NCBI GenBank assembly: GCA_022565015.1
Contig: JADFKI010000042.1
Coordinates: 1-17,785 of the forward strand
From: Chloroflexota bacterium
GTDB taxonomy: Bacteria; Chloroflexota; Dehalococcoidia; Lucifugimonadales; JADFKI01
Length of the DNA stretch: 17,785 bases
Direction: 5' to 3'
Part shown: positions 11,906 to 17,785 of the stretch, piece after piece
How the letters are laid out: each line of letters starts with the position of its first letter
Numbering within the stretch: position 1 is the stretch's first letter
Translations under genes and position numbers: made by a program
Notes under the pieces: model-generated
The model's input: the letters and a program-made list of their open reading frames with translations, nothing else
What the model was told of the DNA's origin: nothing
The model's database searches: none

Positions 11906-12412
11906 ATGGCAGGTGGGCCTATATTTCCACATAGCGCGTTTCCCGTTACGGCGGACCGCGTGTTCCCGAACTTCCACGTCGGCGCGGGGGCGAACTCGAA
12001 ACACGATGAGGGGCTCGGGGTGGAGGCAAGCGTCGGCGCGGACTTGACGTGGAGGCTGCGCTTCCAGATGCCTCCAAGTCTGCCGACCGGCACCGGCAAG
12101 CTCCGGCTGCTTGCGCTGGCAAACGCGACGTCGGGCGTGGCAAAGGTGAATCCCAAGTGGGCTGCGGTTGCAATAGAAGAAGACCCGTCCGGCGCGACGC
12201 TGAACGCTGAGGGCACATCGACGGTCACCTGGAGCACGGGCGACAACGACCAGTACAAGGAGCTAAAGGTTACTCTCGATGCCGATACCGACGAATTAAC
12301 CGGTGCAAAGAACGGCGCGAGCAAAGAGGTCGTCATGGACCTGGTGTTCGAGACGACAAGCTGGACCCTGGCCCAGGTGAGCACCTGGATAGCCAGCATC
12401 ATATGGGAGTAG
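11906..12412 (+). CDS. Beta-rich virion-type protein, unrecognised
   Basis: A 168-aa protein with AAGGAG about 6 nt before the ATG. It has a Pro/Phe-rich start (GGPIFPHSAFPVT) and alternating strands: ADLTWRLRFQMP, GKLRLLALANATSG, AAVAIEEDPSGATL, ELKVTLDADTD and EVVMDLVFETTSW. This looks like a jelly-roll-type surface domain. No membrane segment or catalytic motif. It is packed with the next gene 4 bp away. Function unknown, structural by context. Confidence 0.7.
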   Translation: MAGGPIFPHSAFPVTADRVFPNFHVGAGANSKHDEGLGVEASVGADLTWRLRFQMPPSLPTGTGKLRLLALANATSGVAKVNPKWAAVAIEEDPSGATLNAEGTSTVTWSTGDNDQYKELKVTLDADTDELTGAKNGASKEVVMDLVFETTSWTLAQVSTWIASIIWE

Positions 12413-12416
12413 AGAG

Positions 12417-12671
12417 ATGCCGTTGGATGCAGCGCAAACTAAAGAAACGATGAGAACCTTTGCCCAACAGGTTTTTGTAAATAGCGGGTACACGGCGAAC
12501 GTGGATACGGACGCTGTGGAAAGTGCGGTAACGGCCATCGTCTCGTTCATCGAGGCGAACACAGCGGCCATCAACAACGCCATTCCGGAGCCTTTCAAGA
12601 GCACGGCCTCGGTAGAACAAAAGCGACACCTGGTTGGCCTGGTGGCGGCGAAGCTGGCTGGGATACTCTAG
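12417..12671 (+). CDS. 84-aa helical protein, unrecognised
   Basis: A short all-helical protein (MPLDAAQTKETMRTFAQQVF, then ESAVTAIVSFIEANTAAINN and EQKRHLVGLVAAKLAGIL). GGGAG at 12405-12409 is 7 nt before the ATG. Its TAG stop is followed directly by the ATG of the LamG gene, which implies coupled translation. It could be a small chaperone or neck component, but nothing in the sequence decides. Confidence 0.65.
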   Translation: MPLDAAQTKETMRTFAQQVFVNSGYTANVDTDAVESAVTAIVSFIEANTAAINNAIPEPFKSTASVEQKRHLVGLVAAKLAGIL

Positions 12672-13415
12672 ATGGCCCGGTTATTCGATGATGCCAGCAC
12701 CGAGTATATGGAGAAGGACGCAGCCCCGGTTACCGCATATCCCTTAACTATGGCGTGCTGGTTTTACTCAGACGACGCGGCGGCTGATCAGGGCCTCATG
12801 AGCATTATTGATAAAGATGCCCCAGACCAGTGGCTTGCCGCTCTCCATGCGCGCGGGGGCATAGCGGGCGATCCTGTGCGTGCATCGGTGCGGGCCGGTA
12901 CGCAGGTCAACGTTGTTACAACGACGGGCTACAGCGTCAATACGTGGCATCATGCCTGCGGTGTATTCGCATCCACAACGAGCAGGGACGTCTTCATTGA
13001 CGGCGGTTCCAAGGGGTCGAATACCACATCCTCTTCCCCTAGCGGTGTTGACCGTATCTCCGTCGGGCGGCAGGGGGACTCTACTCCCGGTAACTACATG
13101 AGCGGACGTATTGCTGAGGCCGCAGTCTGGAATGTGGCCTTAAATGATTTCGAAATAGCTCTGCTGGCAACCCCTGGAATAACGCCCAACAGAATCCGCC
13201 CCGATAACCTCAGGGGGTATTGGCCCGTGTGGGGCCTTCATAGTCCTGAGACAGACCTATCGGGACAGGGCAATAGCCTTACCGTAAATGGTGCGACCCG
13301 CGCCGACCATGCGCCTGTAACGCTATTTACGCCCAAGTGGGCAGCCAGTGCACCGCTGATAGAGGTGGCCGGCGGGGGGGGATTCGCTCATTCGCAAGCA
13401 GTAATTATTTCTTGA
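12672..13415 (+). CDS. LamG/concanavalin A-like lectin domain protein
   Basis: The 247-aa protein carries a laminin-G/ConA-like jelly roll (Laminin_G_3 type) at about residues 5-170. Diagnostic pieces are LTMACWFYSD (25-34), TWHHACGVF (91-99, the W-x-H strand), DVFIDGGSKG (106-115) and GRIAEAAVWNVALNDFEIALL (145-165), the usual family end. A C-terminal stretch (RGYWPVWGLHSPETDLSG, then a Gly-rich tail) follows. Such domains bind sugars or proteins and in phages often decorate heads or fibres. ATG abuts the preceding TAG, with no separate ribosome site. Codon use is slightly less GC-biased than in the neighbours, possibly a later addition. Confidence 0.82.
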   Translation: MARLFDDASTEYMEKDAAPVTAYPLTMACWFYSDDAAADQGLMSIIDKDAPDQWLAALHARGGIAGDPVRASVRAGTQVNVVTTTGYSVNTWHHACGVFASTTSRDVFIDGGSKGSNTTSSSPSGVDRISVGRQGDSTPGNYMSGRIAEAAVWNVALNDFEIALLATPGITPNRIRPDNLRGYWPVWGLHSPETDLSGQGNSLTVNGATRADHAPVTLFTPKWAASAPLIEVAGGGGFAHSQAVIIS

Positions 13416-13430
13416 TAGGCAGGCGCATCT

Positions 13431-14288
13431 ATGACTAACGCATACGTGACCCTCGACACCCTAAAGGGCTCAGGGGTATTGAACATAACCGGAACCGACG
13501 ACGATACCAGGCTGCTCGCACTCATAGAGGCCGTGAGCCGGGTAATCGACCGCTATTGCGGACGCCATTTCTACTCAATGAAGGCAGCGAAGAAGTTCGA
13601 CGGCAACGGAAGCGTTTCGTTGCTCGTTCCAGACCTGATTAGCATCGACGCCGGCGGTCTCAAGACCGACGACAACAAGGACCGCGGCTTCGAGACGACC
13701 TGGGCGACGACAGACTATCTGCTGCTTCCGTCCAACGCGGACCCGACGAACTCCGACAATCCGGAGGCCCGGCCATATTTCAGGATCGAGGTTGACACCG
13801 ACGCCGGTACCAAGGCGTCCTTTCCCGTGGGACGTGAGCTGGTGCAGATTACGGGCGAGTGGGGATACCGGAGACACCTGGAACGGGCCAGCGAGACCGC
13901 AAACGCGATAGCCGACGCCACTACGACCAGCGTCACGGTATCCGCCCGGACGGACGTCGAGTCCGGACACACCCTGCTGATCGACTCCGAGCAGCTTTAC
14001 GTGAAGAGCTATAGCGGAAACACGCTTACGGTTGCGCGAGGCGTTAACGGAACTACGGCGGCATCACACGGCGGAGGCGCCGTGATAGATATCTATCGGC
14101 ATCCCGGGCCCATCGTCGAGGCCGCCATAATGCAGGCCGCGAGGCTGTGGCGCAGGAAGGACAGCGCCTTTTCCAACGCGGCGGGATTTCCGGAGACGGG
14201 TCGGGAGAGGATAGCCGAAGGCATCGATGCGGACGTTGTGATGCTCCTGGGACAGTACCGCAAGCTCCCCGTCGGGGTGAGTATCTGA
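13431..14288 (+). CDS. Head-tail connector protein with inserted beta domain
   Basis: The 285-aa protein resembles gp6-like connectors that sit below the portal: N-terminal helices (YVTLDTLKGSGVLNI, then DTRLLALIEAVSRVIDRYCG) and a C-terminal helix (PIVEAAIMQAARLWRRKDSA) followed by VMLLGQYRK. Between them lies an extra beta module at residues about 153-222, with TTSVTVSARTDVESGHTLLI, DSEQLYVKSYSGNTLTVARG and VNGTTAASHGGGAVI, making the protein longer than minimal connectors (about 100-200 aa). Such inserts are known in connectors of this family. The stop codon overlaps the next start (TGATG). Confidence 0.8.
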   Translation: MTNAYVTLDTLKGSGVLNITGTDDDTRLLALIEAVSRVIDRYCGRHFYSMKAAKKFDGNGSVSLLVPDLISIDAGGLKTDDNKDRGFETTWATTDYLLLPSNADPTNSDNPEARPYFRIEVDTDAGTKASFPVGRELVQITGEWGYRRHLERASETANAIADATTTSVTVSARTDVESGHTLLIDSEQLYVKSYSGNTLTVARGVNGTTAASHGGGAVIDIYRHPGPIVEAAIMQAARLWRRKDSAFSNAAGFPETGRERIAEGIDADVVMLLGQYRKLPVGVSI

Positions 14289-14704
14289 TGGCAAACGAGA
14301 TCTCCGATGCCAGGGACGGCCTGGTAACGCTCCTGGCCACGATCTCCGGACTCAGGGTGCTGGACCATCCGGCTGACTCGATAAGCGAGTTCCCCTCGGC
14401 CGTCGTCATGTTCGAGTCGCGTAACGCCTCTGATACGTTGGCCGGCAGCGACTTCACGGGGGAGCTAAAGGTGGTCTTGCTGGTATCGTCGTCGAACACG
14501 AAGGAGGCGTACGATACGCTGGACTCGTTCATGGACCCGCTGGGGGCCATCAGCATCGAGGCCGCCATCAACGCCGACGTCACATGGGGCGGCAAGGTCG
14601 ACGACGGCAGGCTCGTCTCGGTCGACAACGTAGGCCGGCGCAAGCTCTGGGGCGGCAGCTACATCGCCGCCGACTTCCACATCACCTTCGTGAAGGGGGC
14701 GTAG
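14288..14704 (+). CDS. Tail terminator/neck-type protein
   Basis: A 138-aa protein from ATG 14288, which overlaps the connector stop by one base; an open frame continues upstream but lies over the connector gene. The pattern fits phage tail-terminator folds: LVTLLATISGLRVLDHPADS, FPSAVVMFES, a strand with ELKVVLLVSSSNTKEAYDTL, DSFMDPLGAISIEAAINAD, then WGGKVDDGRLVSVDNVGRRK and AADFHITFVKG. In siphophages this ring joins the tail tube to the connector. It is the last gene of the virion block, and no major tail protein or tape measure follows. Assignment is by pattern and position; a head-closure role is the alternative. Confidence 0.7.
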   Translation: MANEISDARDGLVTLLATISGLRVLDHPADSISEFPSAVVMFESRNASDTLAGSDFTGELKVVLLVSSSNTKEAYDTLDSFMDPLGAISIEAAINADVTWGGKVDDGRLVSVDNVGRRKLWGGSYIAADFHITFVKGA

Positions 14705-14762
14705 GGGGAAATTAAGCTGGTGATTATCTAATTCATGCAGGGTCTTGTGGTAGTATCGGGCT

Positions 14763-15440
14763 ATGTTCTGGCGAACCATTCGCATCATCCTAAGCGTTGG
14801 CAGCCTATTATATTTCATCATTGGTATTCCTGGTACAGCTGATGATTTGAAGGCTTGGCGGGCTTGGTTTGTAACATTGTTTGACCTGATAGCACCCGAT
14901 CCGAATAGGACCGTTTTCCTTTCGCTCGGAATATTGATAATTGTGGCAGTCAATACCCCACGAAGGGCTTGGAGATTTTTAGGGCGAAATTGTTATCTGT
15001 ATCTTTTTCAGCCTATTTTTGTTTTTGTTGCCACCTTACGCAATGTTAAGATTTCATCTTCAACTGAGAGAGTCCAAGGTGTGCTTAGACCAGAAGTGCG
15101 AAGTTATATCTTTCGGCCACGAGAGAGAGTACCCAATGCTGTTAATGACCCTGTCCTTGAATTAGGTATCGACTTGTTCGCCACTTTGCCAATGTCATAT
15201 GGAGGTATGGAACTTAAAGTTGAGAATACTATATTATCTCCCCTGGAGGAACCTGGGATAAAGCGTATTCCTCAAAGTGCAGGGTATTGGGCGAGATTTG
15301 ATATTCCCCCTGAAATCGCAAGAGGTCAAGTGAAGGCTGAATTGCAAGTCATTGCAGACGGTCAGGTTTGGAAGTCAGAATTATTTACTCTAGATTTCGA
15401 TCGCGTATCAGAGGTGAACGATACTTTCTTTACGCATTAG
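14763..15440 (+). CDS. AT-rich membrane protein, unrecognised
   Basis: A 225-aa protein with hydrophobic segments at about residues 7-22 (RIILSVGSLLYFIIGI), 51-65 (VFLSLGILIIVAVNT) and perhaps 78-91 (YLYLFQPIFVFVAT), then a soluble part of about 130 residues (ELGIDLFATLPMSYGGMELK, PQSAGYWARFDIPPE, VKAELQVIADGQVWKSELFT) that looks beta-rich. It is distinctly AT-richer than the capsid genes and L25, so probably acquired separately. It has no clear ribosome site. It lies between the last virion gene and the host L25 gene, where mobile elements often carry accessory genes. It might be an exclusion or defence protein or a host gene; the sequence does not say. Confidence 0.6.
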   Translation: MFWRTIRIILSVGSLLYFIIGIPGTADDLKAWRAWFVTLFDLIAPDPNRTVFLSLGILIIVAVNTPRRAWRFLGRNCYLYLFQPIFVFVATLRNVKISSSTERVQGVLRPEVRSYIFRPRERVPNAVNDPVLELGIDLFATLPMSYGGMELKVENTILSPLEEPGIKRIPQSAGYWARFDIPPEIARGQVKAELQVIADGQVWKSELFTLDFDRVSEVNDTFFTH

Positions 15441-15512
15441 CCTCCTAATGCTCAGCATGGTCGGCGTTTATCAACTACATAAGCACAGACGTTAAGGAGA
15501 CAGAATAATCCC

Positions 15513-15543
15513 TTGTTTTGTCCGGCCCATTCCGTGCTAAAAT
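15513..15543 (+). promoter_or_regulatory. Likely promoter of the L25 gene
   Basis: TTGTTT (15513-15518) and TAAAAT (15538-15543) stand 19 bp apart; TTTTGT at 15516-15521 with 16 bp is an alternative -35. Transcription would start near 15550, about 68 bp ahead of the L25 ATG. The -10 is good, the -35 is weak. Confidence 0.45.
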
Positions 15544-15617
15544 ACCTTGGCTGTCCCTTTCGCACGGGGCCACAAACAAGAATATAGAATACGCTAATTC
15601 CAGGAGAAGCCAAAAAA

Positions 15618-16271
15618 ATGGATGTCCAGAGTGTCAAGCTGTCGCCGCGGAGCGTCATCGGCAAGAAGGTGAAGCAGCTTCGCCGCCAGGGCGTGGTGCC
15701 GGTGCATATGTACGGCGTCGGTATCGAGTCGCAACCACTTCAGGTGGAGGCCGGCGTGCTGCGAAGGCTGCTGCCGCAGGTGGGCACCAACGTCCCTGTT
15801 TCAATTGAGATCGACGGCGGCGATGGCGAGAACATCTGCTTCGTACGAGAAGTCCAACGACATCCCGTTACCGAAGCGATCCTCCATGTCGATTTCATAC
15901 GGGTAGACGTGTCGCAGACCATACGCGCCGAAGTGCCGCTCGTGCTTATTGGGAACGCGCCTGCGGTCCGACAGGGAGGCACTCTCCTCCAGCCCCTACA
16001 GAGGCTACTCGTTGAAGCCCTTCCGATGAACATGCCTGAGTCGCTAGAGGTAGATGTCGCGGACCTGGATGACTTCGAAAAGGCGGTCTACGTAAGCAGT
16101 ATTGAAGTTGACTCCAACGTAACGGTGATCACCGAGTCCGAAGAGATGATCGCCAGAGTAATACCGCCCAGGGTTGAGGTTGAAGAAGAGGTGGTCGGCG
16201 AAGAGCTTGAAGAGGGCGAAGAGGCTGCAGAAGATGCAGAAGCCGCCGCTGGGGAGAGCTCCGAAGCTTAA
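15618..16271 (+). CDS. rplY: 50S ribosomal protein L25, long (Ctc) form
   Basis: The 217-aa protein binds 5S rRNA in the large subunit. The N-terminal L25 domain (about 1-92) shows VKLSPRSVIGKKVKQLRRQG, VPVHMYGVG and FVREVQRHPVTEAILHVDF, the classic family end RVD. The C-terminal TL5/Ctc domain (about 93-185) includes VPLVLIGNAPAVRQGGTLLQ, VEALPMNMPESLEVDVADL and a TVITESEEMIARVIPP end. An acidic Glu/Ala tail follows, as in many long-form homologues. AGGAGA stands about 12 nt before the ATG. It has a normal promoter and its own terminator. This is a host gene, so the mobile module ends to its left. Confidence 0.95.
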   Translation: MDVQSVKLSPRSVIGKKVKQLRRQGVVPVHMYGVGIESQPLQVEAGVLRRLLPQVGTNVPVSIEIDGGDGENICFVREVQRHPVTEAILHVDFIRVDVSQTIRAEVPLVLIGNAPAVRQGGTLLQPLQRLLVEALPMNMPESLEVDVADLDDFEKAVYVSSIEVDSNVTVITESEEMIARVIPPRVEVEEEVVGEELEEGEEAAEDAEAAAGESSEA

Positions 16272-16309
16272 GGTCTCATCAGGGCCTCTTTCAGATCCGC
16301 ATTAACGAA

Positions 16310-16343
16310 GCGGGGACCGGAGCTAATCCGGGTCCCCGCTTTT
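16310..16343 (+). terminator. Intrinsic terminator after L25
   Basis: GCGGGGACC (16310-16318) pairs perfectly with GGTCCCCGC (16331-16339) around a 12-nt loop and is followed by TTTT. It lies between two convergent genes and may act on both strands. Confidence 0.85.
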
Positions 16344-16355
16344 CATTTAAGTGAA

Positions 16356-17453
16356 CTATGCCACGCGATACTGAGCCAGGGCGTCCTCATTGGGCTCGAA
16401 GCCTATGCCGGGTCTGTCGGGTGCGAACACGTAGCCGTTTTCGACTTTCAACTGTTCGTTGAACATATTGTTCCACATGGGGTCCGTGGAATCGCTGTAG
16501 TACTCGAGGATCAGTCCGTTGGGAATGGCGGTCACGAGATGGATGTGGACCTCCTGCTTACCGTGTGGGGCCAGGGGCAGGTCATGAGCCTGTGCAAGTG
16601 CCGCCACTTTCATGAACTCCGTTATGCCCCCCATTATCAGCGCATCGGGCTGTATTATCGCGGCGCACCGGTTCTGAATCAGGTCCCTGAAGCCGTATCG
16701 CGTGTACTCGTTCTCTCCGGTGGCGACCGGAATGTGCGTGGAACGGCTGATCAGCCTGTGGCCCTCGTAGTCATCCGGGTTTACCGGCTCCTCGAACCAG
16801 TAGACGTCATACCGCTCGACCTTCTTCGCTATGTCGATGGCCTCGAAGTAGCGGTAAGCGCAATTGGCATCCATCATCAATTTTACGTTCGGGCCCACGG
16901 CGTCTCTGACGACCCGGACCCGCTCAACGTCCTCGTTTATCGACGCGCCGCCTATCTTCATTTTCACGGCATCGGCGCCCATGGACACGGCCTTCTCCAT
17001 CTCCTCGGCCAGGTCCTCCAAACCCTTGTCTTCTTCGTAGTAGCCGCCCGCGATATACACCGGGATCTTGTCCGCGAACCCACCGAGCATTTTATGGACC
17101 GGTCGGTTCGCGACCTTGCCCTTGATATCCCATATGGCGATGTCTATGCCGCTGATCACCCTAGTGGTGATGCCGCGCCTTCCGACAAGCTTGGGCTGCC
17201 ACAGCTCGTCCCAGATGCGCTCGTTGTCGAAAGGGTCCTGGCCGACCACGAATTGCTTCATGTAATCGAGTATGCTGATGCCAATCTCTTCCGCGCCCTG
17301 AACGCCACCTGAATAGCCATAGCCGGTCACGCCTTCATCGGTCTCTATCTTGACGACGTTTAGGCCGGACGTCGAATAGGTGTAGCGTCCATTTCGAATA
17401 GGCTTATGTCTGGGCCAACGATAGACTTCCATCTTCACATCTGTGACCTTCAA
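16356..17453 (-). CDS. Enolase-superfamily enzyme, mandelate racemase subgroup
   Basis: A 365-aa (beta/alpha)8-barrel enzyme that abstracts a proton alpha to a carboxylate using Mg. From the TTG at 17453 (GGAGGG 7 nt upstream on the minus strand) the catalytic set is complete: KMK with Lys164/Lys166, Asp195 (MMDANCAY), Glu221 (WFEEPV), Glu247 (ATGENEY), Asp270 (IQPDAL), His297 (APHGKQ) and Glu317 (LEYY). These are the same residue numbers as in Pseudomonas putida mandelate racemase, which supports this start over one at 17555 adding 34 residues. The Lys/His-Asp dyad pair marks the mandelate racemase subgroup (racemases and sugar-acid dehydratases). The substrate is not readable. It converges on L25 across a terminator. 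Many paralogues of this family are a known trait of SAR202 Chloroflexota. Confidence 0.92.
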   Translation of the reverse strand: MKVTDVKMEVYRWPRHKPIRNGRYTYSTSGLNVVKIETDEGVTGYGYSGGVQGAEEIGISILDYMKQFVVGQDPFDNERIWDELWQPKLVGRRGITTRVISGIDIAIWDIKGKVANRPVHKMLGGFADKIPVYIAGGYYEEDKGLEDLAEEMEKAVSMGADAVKMKIGGASINEDVERVRVVRDAVGPNVKLMMDANCAYRYFEAIDIAKKVERYDVYWFEEPVNPDDYEGHRLISRSTHIPVATGENEYTRYGFRDLIQNRCAAIIQPDALIMGGITEFMKVAALAQAHDLPLAPHGKQEVHIHLVTAIPNGLILEYYSDSTDPMWNNMFNEQLKVENGYVFAPDRPGIGFEPNEDALAQYRVA

Positions 17454-17552
17454 TGGCTTGCCCTCCACTTCTATCAAGGTACTTCGCTTGCTGGAGCATC
17501 GGTATTTTACCACAGGCATGTTGGCGTTTTTCCAGGAAAAGTCCAATAAATG

Positions 17553-17616
17553 CACCCGGCGCTGGAAGAAGAGGGGCCCATGTCTGTGCTAGCTTAAATT
17601 CCGGGGCCGCCGGGTG
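17553..17616. repeat. Inverted repeat upstream of enolase-family gene
   Basis: CACCCGGCG (17553-17561) and CGCCGGGTG (17608-17616) are exact complements with a 46-nt spacer that itself holds GGGGCCC and CCGGGGCC. It lies upstream of the minus-strand gene and could be an operator or a dispersed repeat. From 17617 to 17785 I see no gene or other feature. Confidence 0.4.
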
Positions 17617-17785
17617 GAGAGATTCAGGCCAGATCAATAGGTAAGGATTTCGGCTCTATCTGCCATTTTCAGGGGATTCTGATGACGTCGGAGCGGCACC
17701 TGTGTATGTATCCCCTGGCCTAAGCCGACTCTCGCCCGAGTCTCCGCATTTACACGTGAATAACATCGCTCATTGGGGATTCTTC

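Noticed and set aside
3580..14704. Gene transfer agent
   Set aside because: GTAs encode tails and are not usually flanked by an XRE repressor switch and a toxin-antitoxin-like pair; the head-only set fits a satellite or remnant better.
16539..17312. 257-codon + strand ORF over the enolase-family gene
   Set aside because: Antisense shadow of a gene with all eight active-site residues in place.
1..17785. tRNA, rRNA, CRISPR array or insertion sequence
   Set aside because: No cloverleaf, rRNA signature, regularly spaced direct repeat or transposase frame was seen on either strand.

Overview
Host and overall picture. The window is a GC-rich bacterial chromosome segment with an embedded phage-type head module, and host genes follow it on the right. 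The right flank has ribosomal protein L25 (Ctc form) and, convergent to it, an enolase-superfamily (mandelate racemase-like) protein. Frequent GTG/TTG starts, Cys4 zinc-ribbon proteins, dispersed C/G-run palindromes and an enolase-family gene beside L25 fit a Chloroflexota genome of the SAR202/Dehalococcoidia kind. That host call is inference, not a match.

Layout. (1) 1-1430, control region: an ImmA-like protein (+) converges on an XRE repressor (-). The repressor diverges from a zinc-ribbon gene that has a perfect sigma70-type promoter (TTGACA-N17-TATAAT). (2) 1468-2259: a nucleotidyltransferase-fold protein. (3) 2516-3583: an AT-richer two-gene unit, a Panacea-domain protein and a small RelE/ParE-like protein joined stop-to-start, which is a candidate PanAT-type toxin-antitoxin pair. 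(4) 3580-14704, all + strand except one small membrane-protein ORF: large terminase, portal, a 54-aa protein, prohead protease, HK97-fold major capsid protein with N-terminal coiled coil, two small beta-rich virion proteins, a zinc ribbon, a fibre-like protein, two more virion-type proteins, a LamG lectin-like protein, a head-tail connector and a tail-terminator-like protein. (5) 14763-15440: an AT-rich membrane protein at the junction. (6) 15618-17453: host genes L25 and the enolase-superfamily enzyme.

What stands out. The virion module stops at the tail terminator. I see no major tail protein, tape measure, baseplate, holin or endolysin before host DNA resumes. A head-only gene set with its own terminase, protease and neck is the layout described for capsid-forming phage-inducible chromosomal islands; a prophage that lost its tail and lysis genes is the main alternative. 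A 14-bp dyad (AGAAC-N4-GTTCT and close variants) occurs at four places: before the ImmA-like gene, on the zinc-ribbon promoter, and inside the spacers of two promoters that precede the terminase-portal and the protease-capsid blocks. In those last two the dyad has the same spacing, and each promoter is followed at once by an intrinsic terminator. This suggests one repressor (the XRE protein, or host LexA since the dyad fits the Gram-positive SOS box) plus an antitermination step.

Non-coding DNA in the module is packed with G/C-run and palindromic repeats. One such G-run tract lies in frame inside the portal gene.
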